NCBI GenBank assembly: GCA_023015935.1
Contig: JALKAY010000002.1
Span: 434,001-498,000, forward strand
Source of the DNA: Flavobacteriaceae bacterium F08102
Lineage (GTDB): Bacteria; Bacteroidota; Bacteroidia; Flavobacteriales; Flavobacteriaceae
Length of the DNA: 64,000 bases
Reading direction: 5' to 3'
The translations under genes were made by a program, and so were the position numbers. Of the stretch, positions 44,055 through 52,831 are shown one piece after another (position 1 is the stretch's first letter; each line of letters begins with the position of its first letter). The notes below the pieces were generated by a model. The model was not told the DNA's origin, searched no databases, and saw only the letters and a list, made by a program, of their open reading frames with translations.

Positions 44055-45148
44055 AACCCTGTTATATCCATAGCGCTGTAAGCATTTCGGCACAAGCGTC
44101 CTTAGATTCAACCGCATTTCTGAATCCGGTAATTTCATATGATCAACCGGTATTAAAAGCTATTGTGCCTAGCGTGAAAGAATTTATTTCTCCAGGTGCG
44201 GCAAGACGTATGGCTACTGGGGTGAAGATGGGGGTAGTCGCAGCAAATTTAGCCTTACGTCAAGCAAATATCGACCAGCCAGATGCGATTATTACCGGAA
44301 CAGGTATGGGTTGTGTACGCGATTCGGAGAAATTTGTCAGTGCCATTATCGATAATGAAGAGGAGTTTTTAACGCCTACTTCATTTATACAATCTACCCA
44401 TAACACGGTAGGGGCTCAGATAGCCTTAGGCTTGGGCTGTAAGGCGTATAATTTCACCTATGTGCATTCGGCCATTTCTTTTGAATCATGTCTGTTAGAT
44501 GCGCAAATGATGTTTGAAGAACAAGAAGCTAATCAGATCCTCGTAGGAGGTGTAGATGAGCATGGAGCACATACCAATCACTTACATCAACTGATTGGTC
44601 ATTTGAAAAATACGGTACCTAGTACTGCCGACATTTTAACACATCCGAGTCCGGGAGCTGTTTTTGGAGAAGGTGCTTCGTTCTTTGTATTAAGCGATCA
44701 AGCCAGTGAAAACGCTTTGGCGCAACTGGTAGGGGTGGCGACCTATAGCCAGCGAACTACCGAAGAATTACCGAACACTATCACTCGTTTTTTACATGCT
44801 CATGATACTGATTTAACCGACGTTGACGCCGTAGTCTTAGGGAATAATGGTGATTCAAATTTTGATTCCATCTACGCAGCGCTGCAAGAAGGATTGTTTA
44901 AGGATCTTCCACAAGTGGGCTATAAACACTTGTCTGGTGAATTTATGACGGCTTCCTCGTTTGGATGCTGGATGGCTACACAGCTTATGAGTACGCAAAA
45001 AATACCAGCGCCTTGTCAATTGAACAACATCACCCCTAAGAAGATTAATACAGTGTTGTTATACAATCAATATCGCGGAGAGAATCACAGTTTGGTGTTG
45101 TTGAGGGGAGTAGAGAGTACGCATTATCAAGTTCCAAAGAACAAATAA
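44051..45148 (+). CDS. ketosynthase chain-length-factor-like protein
   Basis: A 365-residue ketosynthase homologue started at GTG 44051, overlapping the previous stop as GTGA. The Cys position aligns to Ser or Ala in YVHSAISFESCLLDAQ, and the first His motif reads VVLGNNGDSNFDS instead of HGT. It therefore cannot condense, and is best seen as the chain-length-factor partner of the 42864-44054 enzyme. It is the last gene before the foreign block at 45149-51366. Confidence 0.88.
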   Translation: MKPCYIHSAVSISAQASLDSTAFLNPVISYDQPVLKAIVPSVKEFISPGAARRMATGVKMGVVAANLALRQANIDQPDAIITGTGMGCVRDSEKFVSAIIDNEEEFLTPTSFIQSTHNTVGAQIALGLGCKAYNFTYVHSAISFESCLLDAQMMFEEQEANQILVGGVDEHGAHTNHLHQLIGHLKNTVPSTADILTHPSPGAVFGEGASFFVLSDQASENALAQLVGVATYSQRTTEELPNTITRFLHAHDTDLTDVDAVVLGNNGDSNFDSIYAALQEGLFKDLPQVGYKHLSGEFMTASSFGCWMATQLMSTQKIPAPCQLNNITPKKINTVLLYNQYRGENHSLVLLRGVESTHYQVPKNK

Positions 45149-45554
45149 ATCTCAAATAGCAAATTCCAAATCACAACTAATTTCCAAAAAACAAACGTTA
45201 ATATTCAAACAGTAGTTTTCATTTAAGATACTTGTGATTGGATGGTTATTTAGAAACGGGCTGTGCGAAGTTTGTAACTTCGTACCGTTGCGAATCTGTG
45301 TCATTATTCGCTTCTATTTGGTATCGGTATAATTGAGTTCAGCTCAATGTTGTACGTCAACTAAGTTGAACTATTAAGATGAGAAATACTGATTTTAAGT
45401 TCTTTAAATGCCTTGAAAAATATAAGGATGAACTTTCAGTTCATCCTTATTAAAACTGAGTAGTTGAGTTAAGTGGCAGTTTTACAGTTGTTTATACTTG
45501 ATAGTTGTATCATCAACTATTTTGACCCATTACCATTCTATTGATACTACCTTA
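45149..45554. repeat. gene-poor region with REP-like palindromes
   Basis: No gene seen. The start (45149-45200) is low-complexity with repeated caaat/ccaaa words. CGAAGTT-tgt-AACTTCG (45266-45282) is a perfect palindrome of a REP-like kind, and ATTGAG/CTCAAT and AGTTCA/TGAACT form further short inverted repeats to about 45380. A perfect 13-bp stem ATAAGGATGAACT / AGTTCATCCTTAT (45422-45450, loop TTC) follows. Together these resemble remains of IS200/REP-type elements or stacked terminators; no transposase ORF remains. Confidence 0.5.
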
Positions 45555-45677
45555 ATGGAACGCGTTGCCCTTTTTGACGGGCTTTCTAAAGAAGAACAAA
45601 AAACCATCTATTCTATACTTGATGCATTTCTCTCTAAACGAAAATTAAAATCAATCCTAAAAACAGTGCTCCAATAA
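45555..45677 (+). pseudogene. C-terminal fragment of an HTH (XRE) regulator, probable
   Basis: A 40-codon ORF: MERVALFDGLSKEEQKTIYS then ILDAFLSKRKLKSILKTVLQ and TAA at 45675. It matches the tail found behind the helix-turn-helix of flavobacterial XRE regulators (acidic SKEEQKTI, ILDAFLSKRKLK). The DNA-binding part is missing upstream, so it is a remnant. Confidence 0.4.
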
Positions 45678-45810
45678 ATGGAATGAAAAAACAAGAACCG
45701 AATGAGTTGCTGTTTGAGAGAGAGTTTTTTTAATATTTACTTACTCATATGGACAAGAATGGGGCTGAATTGCTCGAACAGTATTTTCTACTTCCAGAAA
45801 TATTTATACT

Positions 45811-45840
45811 AAAATGGCTATCGTTGTTGATAGCCTTTTA
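45811..45840 (-). terminator. terminator of the RHS-lipoprotein unit
   Basis: GGCTATC (45816-45822), loop GTTGTT, GATAGCC (45829-45835), flanked by A on one side and T on the other. On the minus strand it follows the lipoprotein stop by some 20 bases. Confidence 0.75.
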
Positions 45841-45858
45841 GGATTGTTTTGTTATTTT

Positions 45859-46119
45859 TTAAAGACTGACAACTAATGGATCCTTTTTACCATTGAATTT
45901 AGAACCATAAAAATTTATATCCGTGAATTTCTCACCTTTATTATTAAAATAATAAGCTTTTCCAATTTTTAAAGTATCGCCAAAATAAACCGATTTAAGC
46001 TTACCGTCTTCGAAATAATCCTTTTTTACTACATAAGATTCTGAGTCCACCTTTTGCTTACAATTAGTAAAGAAAAGAACAATTAAAGTAATTGATAATA
46101 ACGATTTAAATAATTTCAT
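45859..46119 (-). CDS. small lipoprotein coupled to RHS gene, candidate immunity protein
   Basis: An 86-residue lipoprotein with a lipobox (IVLFFTNCKQK) and a short basic/acidic mature part, YVVKKDYFEDGKLKSVYFGD then TLKIGKAYYFNN. The start overlaps the RHS stop by four bases (ATGA on the minus strand), so it is made together with it. Small genes just behind RHS C-terminal toxin domains often encode the cognate immunity protein. A lipoprotein location would suit a toxin acting in the periplasm or envelope. No known immunity family is recognised. Confidence 0.7.
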   Translation of the reverse strand: MKLFKSLLSITLIVLFFTNCKQKVDSESYVVKKDYFEDGKLKSVYFGDTLKIGKAYYFNNKGEKFTDINFYGSKFNGKKDPLVVSL

Positions 46120-49100
46120 AATTTCTCATATTCTTTTGTGTTTTTTTTATCGCTGTCTGATTTCCTCTTAAATAGTGAACCTAATTCTTTAATGAATTCT
46201 TCATAATTCACATTTTCACCATTCACAAATAATTTATGATCTTTTTTAGCACCAATTATTCCACTTATTTTCTCTTTAAGTAATTGGTTTTTACTGATTC
46301 TCCTTTTCTTAGCCTCTTTGGATAGAGCGCCGTCATTATAATCATTGACTATATTCTCGAAACTATTAGTTATGTTTTCAACATGGACTAGTACCTCATG
46401 TCCGATGGTTACTGTTGACTCAATTTCATTTTCCTTTGTACCTATCTGCACTTGAAACAATAAATTTCTTGTAATGTTAGTTTCTGATACCTGGTGGAAA
46501 CCAATATAGTCTTTGGATTTTCTACTTAAAAATCTTGTTCTAGTTTTCCCACCTTTGCCCTTAGTAAAAGATTGATTGTCGTGACTGTAAAAATACACAC
46601 TATGATAAGAAAATTTTCCACCTGTAGGGCCTACCTCATGGCCTAAAACCACTTGATTTGCACTACCATAAAGTTTTAAAAATCGTTTACCTTGATTCGT
46701 ATTTAAAAATTTACCAAAAGCTTTTTTTTGCACGTCATTCAACCCTGAAATATCTATATGAGCACCATTTGGATCCGTAAATAATATTGGATTATTTGCT
46801 GTATAATTGTATGTTGATAAATCATAATACTTATCAGCTAACGGATCAACATTCATCCATTTACCCAAACTAGCTTCGTAATTCCTAGCACCATAATCAT
46901 ACCAATCTAAACCAAGTTCTTCATTAAGTTCCTTACCGTTGTACTTATAAGGATGCTCGCTAACAATGGTGTTATTATACCCTTTATGCTTTAAGCCAAA
47001 GGGATAATAATTATTCTCCTCTATAATTTCAGTAGAAGCTGTGATCGAACCATCATCGTCACTATCTGAGTATGACAGTCGTATATTCCCTAAATGATCT
47101 TTATATTGATACATATAATCAAAACCTCCAGATCCATCGGGGCTCGCGTAGCCTTCTGGTTGAGAAAAGAATTCTAGAGTTTCGGGATTGGTGTTTACCT
47201 TTTTATAAATAAAGTTCCCCGCATAGCTTGTTGTTGTCAATGAACTGCCCTCAGTAACCTTTTTACTTAGTTTCATTCCTGAGGCATCGTAAAAATACTC
47301 AATTTTATTGCTGCTACCAAATTGGACTTCTGTTGGTAGGTTCAGATGATTATAGGTAATAGCCGTTATCCCTTTATTAGCATCTGATAGTAAGTTGCCA
47401 TTGACATCATAAGTATAATCATCACCTGTATTAACACCATCTTTAAAGCCAAAGGTACTATTCCCTGCTGGATTTTCACTTACACTTTTAAGTTGATTGC
47501 TTCCAATTAAACCGTAGTCGTAAGTCAAATCATCCATTACGCCAAAGGTTGACGCGTCCATATTAAGATGGCCTTTGCGTTCTAGATTTTGAATATTTCC
47601 ATTTACGTCATAAGCAACGGAATTCAGATTGTAGTTCGTCGTACTGTCGATAGCACTGGTAATTCGGTTCAATGCATCGTATCCATAAGTATAATGTTTT
47701 AATGAACTATCGGTATTGGCTGTCTTCCAAGAAGTAGCACTTATATTACCATTGAATAAGGCTGTACCACCCGTGACTTGATCGTAATTAAGTGCAAAAC
47801 TAAACAGGTCATCTCCAATAGAGTTTACATCATTTATGTTTTTTAACCAACCTCTTATGTTGTATCCAAATTTAACGCTTTGTAGGGCTTTTGATTCTGT
47901 ATTACCTACTTTTTTACTTTTTAATTGCCCTAAATCATCATAGGTGTTTTCGGCAATCAGTTCTATTTGGCTTCCACTGATGGTGGTTTGACTGCTTAGT
48001 TTTACCACGACCGATTGCCCTGATTTAGGTTTAGCCTCAAAGCCAGGGCCTAGTATAATGGCGTCTTTGGCTTCAATGTTTTTTGACACGCCAGGGTTTA
48101 TGGTTTCTGTAGTGACTAAGGTGTCCTCTAGACCATCGGCTCCATACATACCGCAATCATTGGTAAGATCATCGCCGCCTAGGCATTGCACTTGTTTGAG
48201 CATTCGGCCCATCTGATTATAGGTATAGGTATCCAGGGTGACAATAGCATCATTCTGATCATAGGTGTGGCTAGTTCTAGTTTTTAAGGCTTTGCCGACA
48301 AAATCAAGCTCCATTTCTACAATATCTACCGTTTTAAGAAAATCATTTTTACTATAGACATAAATAGGACGGGCTTTTTTATCATAATAGGTAACTGAGG
48401 TAATCCAATCAGACTGACCTAATACCTTAACCCTTGAACCAGTGGCTAAACTTTTGGTTTGCGCAGTTAAATCATTTCCAAAACTATTTTGAGTTGGTGT
48501 AGTAGGATCTATGGGGGCCCAGTCAGAATCATAACTATCATAATAGTTAATGCTTAAGATTTCTAAATTGCTAGACGGGTAGTTGGTTTGGGTATAATCC
48601 ACTCCATTCCCCTGAAGACTTTCATAGTATTGATTTTCCGATGTAAATCCATCAAAAGTCGCTTGTGCTGTGGCGCGATCATCAGTACTAGAAAAAATGC
48701 CTGTATATACGACCCTTCCCAACACATCGTATTTTGTAAAAAGCCATTTGTCGTTCAGTGACTGTACGGAATCTTGGGTCATCACGGGTCGGTCTAATTT
48801 ATCATAGACGATAGATTCCCATCCTTTGCCTGGAATTTTCTTTCTGATAAGTCGGTTCCGATGGTCGTAACGGTATTGATACCCTAAATGATCTAGAATG
48901 GATTGTGTAATAGTGTCGCTTTCTGAAGCTTTAGGAGAGAGCACAAAGGATAAATTCCCAAAATCATCATAGACATAGTAGGTGTCGTGTTTTTGATTTT
49001 GATTATAGGTTCTTTTTAAAAGAACTTGCCCTTGTACGTTTTTAAATTCTTCGGTGGTATGGTCCTTGTCATAGGTTTGTCCAGGTTGCCAGTTTTCGTC

Positions 49101-49649
49101 TTTGGTAATGGTCTTAAACAGCGTATTGGCTTGGTAGTATAAGGAGTCGGCGAAAATTGGTTGACTTGTATCGATTTCACCACTAATTTCAGGGAAGTTT
49201 ACGTTAAACCAACGTACCGTATCAGCCACGCTGTTGGCGAGGTATTCAAACTTGATGGTATGGTCTGCATTGCTAGTGGAGTCAACCTTCCAAGAAGCAC
49301 CTGGAGCACCTTGTTCTAAAACTCGACCCAAGGGGGAATTTTCGATGACTTTCTCCGCATAGGGGTTTCTATCAGCATCATCGAGTCCCGCGAAGTCCTC
49401 TGGATATTTAATCTGATAAAAGTCTGCAATGAGGCTCTCTACATTAGGCCTAAATTTTTCACCGATATTTGAGGATTCGGCATAGGGTAAATAATCAATG
49501 GATTGTCTTCCGAACGCGTCATAAACCACGGGTGTAATAAGATCTTCTCCTGCGCCCCCAGCTCGGATGGCTACTTGCTGCATGGGTCGACCTAGTCCGT
49601 CAAAATAACTCACACTTTCAATCAGGTCTTTATTGGTTAAGATTACCAA
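46116..49649 (-). CDS. RHS-repeat protein, N-terminally truncated, with C-terminal toxin-like domain
   Basis: An ORF of 1177 residues that begins (TTG) inside a DUF6443-like segment, ESVSYFDGLGRPMQQVAI, and lacks the signal peptide and head seen in complete relatives. YD-type RHS repeats fill the middle, and the RHS core ends in YKYNGKELNEELGLDWYDYG and FTDPNG near residue 960. The following ~215 residues are the variable C-terminal domain. It contains TIGHEVLVHVENI (H-E-x-x-x-H near 1080), compatible with a zinc metallopeptidase but not the classical HExxH. Codons and composition look unlike the neighbouring pigment genes. It is joined to a truncated MBOAT gene at the 5' end. Confidence 0.82.
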   Translation of the reverse strand: MVILTNKDLIESVSYFDGLGRPMQQVAIRAGGAGEDLITPVVYDAFGRQSIDYLPYAESSNIGEKFRPNVESLIADFYQIKYPEDFAGLDDADRNPYAEKVIENSPLGRVLEQGAPGASWKVDSTSNADHTIKFEYLANSVADTVRWFNVNFPEISGEIDTSQPIFADSLYYQANTLFKTITKDENWQPGQTYDKDHTTEEFKNVQGQVLLKRTYNQNQKHDTYYVYDDFGNLSFVLSPKASESDTITQSILDHLGYQYRYDHRNRLIRKKIPGKGWESIVYDKLDRPVMTQDSVQSLNDKWLFTKYDVLGRVVYTGIFSSTDDRATAQATFDGFTSENQYYESLQGNGVDYTQTNYPSSNLEILSINYYDSYDSDWAPIDPTTPTQNSFGNDLTAQTKSLATGSRVKVLGQSDWITSVTYYDKKARPIYVYSKNDFLKTVDIVEMELDFVGKALKTRTSHTYDQNDAIVTLDTYTYNQMGRMLKQVQCLGGDDLTNDCGMYGADGLEDTLVTTETINPGVSKNIEAKDAIILGPGFEAKPKSGQSVVVKLSSQTTISGSQIELIAENTYDDLGQLKSKKVGNTESKALQSVKFGYNIRGWLKNINDVNSIGDDLFSFALNYDQVTGGTALFNGNISATSWKTANTDSSLKHYTYGYDALNRITSAIDSTTNYNLNSVAYDVNGNIQNLERKGHLNMDASTFGVMDDLTYDYGLIGSNQLKSVSENPAGNSTFGFKDGVNTGDDYTYDVNGNLLSDANKGITAITYNHLNLPTEVQFGSSNKIEYFYDASGMKLSKKVTEGSSLTTTSYAGNFIYKKVNTNPETLEFFSQPEGYASPDGSGGFDYMYQYKDHLGNIRLSYSDSDDDGSITASTEIIEENNYYPFGLKHKGYNNTIVSEHPYKYNGKELNEELGLDWYDYGARNYEASLGKWMNVDPLADKYYDLSTYNYTANNPILFTDPNGAHIDISGLNDVQKKAFGKFLNTNQGKRFLKLYGSANQVVLGHEVGPTGGKFSYHSVYFYSHDNQSFTKGKGGKTRTRFLSRKSKDYIGFHQVSETNITRNLLFQVQIGTKENEIESTVTIGHEVLVHVENITNSFENIVNDYNDGALSKEAKKRRISKNQLLKEKISGIIGAKKDHKLFVNGENVNYEEFIKELGSLFKRKSDSDKKNTKEYEKL

Positions 49650-50304
49650 AAATCGAATCTACATAACGGCCAGCAGTATCGCCAATTAAGACTTTTCTAA
49701 ACAGTCCCGTGATGATAAGTACGCCCCCTTCTTGAATTTGTAATTTAGTGGGTGATAGTTTCTTGTTCAATTGGGGAAGTAAATTTCTAGCACGTTCAAT
49801 TGGACCCGCCACTAATTGTGGGAAAAAAGAAACAAAGAGGGCGAAATCGATAAAGTTAGTAGTTGGTTTCAGGTCTCTTCTATAAATATCTATAGTGTAG
49901 GATAGGGATTGGAAGGTGTAAAAGGAAATGCCTACAGGAAGGATAATTGTTAGACTGTAACTAAAATAGTCATCGCCCAAAACGGATGAAAGTTCTTTTA
50001 GACTATCGCGAAAGAAATTAAAATACTTAAAGAAACCGAGCACCCCCAAATTGGCGAAAACACTTAGAAATAAGAGCTGTTTTTTTATTTTTACGGAGGA
50101 TGATTGATGGATGGCTTGTCCAATATAATAATCTACCGTAGTCGAAAACAGGAGTAAACTACAAAAACGCCAATCCCAAAACCCATAAAAACAATAACTC
50201 GCAAGTAGTAGAAATACATTTTTAGCTTTTTTGGAGGGTAACCAATAAAATATTGGGAGTACCACCCCTAAAAAAATAAAAAACACAAATGAGTTGAACA
50301 GCAT
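49630..50304 (-). pseudogene. MBOAT acyltransferase, N-terminal fragment
   Basis: A 224-residue start of an MBOAT O-acyltransferase (alginate acetyltransferase AlgI type). It has several transmembrane helices and the family motifs PVGISFYTFQSLSYTIDIYR and FFPQLVAGPIERA. The reading frame ends at VDSIFGNLNQ, exactly where relatives continue into the second half, so the catalytic His region is absent. The missing half is replaced by the RHS gene. It is a broken gene. Confidence 0.85.
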
Positions 50305-50597
50305 TTTAAGTAGCTATATAGTTTAGCACCGCTAATCTAACAAAGAATAGTAAGAGGTTGAAATTTATTCAATAAAGAATCGATCAAGTTTTGAATCAAC
50401 CAATTTAAAACTGCCTTTCGCAGAGGGGGCCTACTACTGAGCTTTCATTTAATTAGATTTTTTGAACATATCTCTGGAGCATGTAAGGAGGTGTAGAAGT
50501 GCTACTCTTTTATTCAATCAACACCTTTTCAATTGGTTTTGAATCAATAAGTTGAGATGATAATGGTGTTTTTTATAAGTTGCAGTTTGGTTTATCA
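50305..50597. other. non-coding stretch
   Basis: No gene is seen in these 293 bases. Two copies of gttttgaatcaa occur near 50390 and 50538. Nothing else stands out. Confidence 0.5.
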
Positions 50598-51123
50598 TTA
50601 ATCACCGTTTTTTTTATACCCAATTTGGGTTCTTGGTTTGTCTTTCTTTTCAATCAATTCGTCGAGGTAATTAAATACTAATTCAATATTTTTAGCGTGA
50701 TTGGATAGTTTCTTTTTGATGTTTTCGATTTCGAGTTTTAAATTTAGATTATCGGTAAATACTTCACGTATTTTAGTAAATACCCTAATAATTCTGATAT
50801 TGACCGCTATTGCTCTTTCACTATTTAAAACACAAGACAGCATTGTGACACCTTGTTCCGTAAAACAAAATGGTGCATAACGTAAACCTCTCTTGTCTTC
50901 TTTGGAGGTCGCAATTTGCGACCTCCAATTTTGGAACTCTTCCTTCGATATTTCAAACACAAAATCTTTTGGAAAACGGTTTTTATTTCTTCTTACAGCT
51001 TCTTTTAATCGTTTCGACTCCATAAAGTTCCGCTAAATCTCTAGCTAACATTACTTTTTGACCTCTAATCAGATATATTTTATTGGTAATTACGTCGTTT
51101 GGTATAATGCTTTCTTCACTCAT
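50598..51123 (-). pseudogene. ORF6N/KilA-N family protein, frameshifted
   Basis: Two overlapping frames together make one protein. The first gives MSEESIIPNDVITNKIYLIR, then GQKVMLARDLAELYGVET and IKRSCKKK before a stop. The second continues KRLKEAVRRNKNRFPKDFVF and EEFQNWRSQIATSKEDKRGL. In intact relatives the frame runs from GVE(T) into KRLKEAVRRN. The nucleotide context gtcgaaacgattaaaag suggests loss of one 5-base copy of a gaaac repeat. ORF6N proteins are DNA-binding domains of phage and mobile origin. The true start would be ATG ending at 51123. Confidence 0.75.
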
Positions 51124-51366
51124 TTTATACTGTAATTTCTGTCCTCCAAAACTGAATGTTGTACTATCCAACTTTCTTAGCTCAAAATAATCGTACATAA
51201 TTGGGGAAAGCGGGCAGGGAAGCTCCCATTCGTTTAGTTGAAAAAAAAGTATAGGTGGTCTGATTAAAAACTTAGCTGTATTGAGGATAAATCTTCACAA
51301 AAGTAATACCTTGCAGTCTGCTTTTACACGGAAGTTATTGCTTCAAAAAATACACACCACGTACCA

Positions 51367-52116
51367 ATGAACCTCTTTAGTAAAATAAGTCTCACTGCCG
51401 TCATCGTTGCTATTTTTATGATTATTGCCGACCTATCATTACCGTGGCTCGTAGTGCCTTTTGGAGCCTGGTTGATGGTAACTATTATTGGGTCTTTCCA
51501 TATTCGATGGAACTATTTTCTCAAAGCGAGGCATCGTGCAACGGATCGGAGTAGCGGACATATTGCGTTGACTTTTGACGATGGACCTCATCCAGAATTT
51601 ACTCCGCAAGTGTTGCAGCTTTTAAAAGAATACCATATGAAAGCAACCTTCTTTTGTATTGGAAAAAACATTCAAAAATATCCCGAAATTTTTAAGCAAA
51701 TTCACGAAGCAGGACACGGTATTGGAAACCACTCAATGAGTCATTCGAAGTCCTTTGGTTTCTTTTTCGAGCGTAGTGTATTACGTGAGATAAAGCGATG
51801 CGACACCTTGATAATAAATGAGCTAGGTCGAAGAAATAAATACTTTAGACCTCCTTTTGGTGTCACGAATCCAGCCATAGCGAAAGCGTTGAAAAAGACC
51901 CAACATCAGGTGATTGGTTGGAGTGTGCGATCATATGATACCTTGCGAAAAACCCCCGATCAAATTTGCGATACAGTGTGTAAAAGACTAAAAGAAGGGG
52001 ATGTTGTACTGCTACATGATACGAATGAGCGAACGGTGAAAGCACTGGAGTTGATATTGACTGAGCTTAAAAATAGACAACTTACTTCGGTTGAAATTGC
52101 TACGTTAATCAATTAA
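51367..52116 (+). CDS. polysaccharide deacetylase family protein (NodB domain)
   Basis: A 249-residue protein with an N-terminal hydrophobic region (about residues 8-45) and a NodB domain. The metal ligands are Asp71/Asp72 (TFDDGPHPEF) and His122, His126 (GNHSMSHSK), and the C-terminal GDVVLLHDTNE holds the second His. It removes acetyl groups from a glycan, or a related ester, at the outer face of the inner membrane. It restarts the pigment operon after the foreign block. Its job there is not known; deacylation of a pigment intermediate is possible. Confidence 0.9.
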   Translation: MNLFSKISLTAVIVAIFMIIADLSLPWLVVPFGAWLMVTIIGSFHIRWNYFLKARHRATDRSSGHIALTFDDGPHPEFTPQVLQLLKEYHMKATFFCIGKNIQKYPEIFKQIHEAGHGIGNHSMSHSKSFGFFFERSVLREIKRCDTLIINELGRRNKYFRPPFGVTNPAIAKALKKTQHQVIGWSVRSYDTLRKTPDQICDTVCKRLKEGDVVLLHDTNERTVKALELILTELKNRQLTSVEIATLIN

Positions 52117-52204
52117 TTTTTGGAACTTATTGGTGTTTAACGATAAGAATTCTAGCAATTGGAACAATCCTTGCGTAGGAATTATTATTTTTACCCAGCT
52201 AATT

Positions 52205-52831
52205 ATGATGAAATACACAATCCTTTTCTTAATCTTTACCGTATCCGCAGGATCTATCCGCGCTCAGCGAAGCATGGATGCATCGGAGATTCAATTATTT
52301 AAACAGGCAGTGCAGCAAAAAGCAGCGAATACCACCTCAATTCTCAGCGATTTCACCCAATACAAACACCTCGACTTTTTAGAGAATGACATTGTTTCCG
52401 CAGGAGTACTTGCGTTTAAAGCGCCTGAAACAGTAAAATGGGGATACCAATCTCCGTTTACCTATTCGGTATTGTTTGAAAATGGCAAGCTCTTTATTGA
52501 TGATGAAGGAAAGAAAAGTGATGTGAAAGTAGGGGGAAGTCCTTTGTTTAAAGAACTAAGTGAGCTGATTGTCAAAAGTGTACGCGGAGATATGTTTGAT
52601 GCCAATAAATTCACTATTCGGTATTTCAAAACGAAGCAAGGTTATGAGGTAGAACTCGATACCAAAGACCCAGATTTTAAAAAATACATCGCTCAATTTG
52701 TCCTCACGTTTAACACTGCTTATAGCGTGCATGAAGTGAAAATGATGGAGCCGTCGGGGGACTTTACCCGAATAGTATTTACCAATAGAAAAGATAATAT
52801 ACCGATCGATGAGAAAATCTTTATGCATTAG
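52205..52831 (+). CDS. LolA-like outer-membrane lipoprotein carrier
   Basis: A 208-residue exported protein with signal peptide MMKYTILFLIFTVSAG ... RAQ and a LolA-like beta-barrel with YKHLDFLENDIVSAGVLAFK and FENGKLFIDDEG. LolA carries lipoproteins across the periplasm. Aryl polyene clusters also encode a LolA-like protein, thought to ferry the polyene lipid. I start at 52205 (ATG ATG), since an upstream in-frame ATG at 52130 only adds 25 residues before the signal peptide. The next gene overlaps its 3' end. Confidence 0.9.
   Translation: MMKYTILFLIFTVSAGSIRAQRSMDASEIQLFKQAVQQKAANTTSILSDFTQYKHLDFLENDIVSAGVLAFKAPETVKWGYQSPFTYSVLFENGKLFIDDEGKKSDVKVGGSPLFKELSELIVKSVRGDMFDANKFTIRYFKTKQGYEVELDTKDPDFKKYIAQFVLTFNTAYSVHEVKMMEPSGDFTRIVFTNRKDNIPIDEKIFMH

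Noticed and set aside
45149-45200. Repeated caaat/ccaaa words as a CRISPR-like array
   Set aside because: The words are irregular and only a few bases long, with no uniform repeat-spacer length and no cas gene.
45422-45450. The 13-bp stem as a terminator for the pigment operon
   Set aside because: It lies 270 bases after the last gene and lacks a T run on the plus strand; kept only as an element of the repeat-rich region.
46650-46700. A second His-Glu motif (VVLGHEVGPTGG) in the RHS C-terminal domain as a metallopeptidase site
   Set aside because: There is no second His at the needed spacing (HEVGPT). Only the later HEVLVH has a paired His, so I kept that as the candidate.
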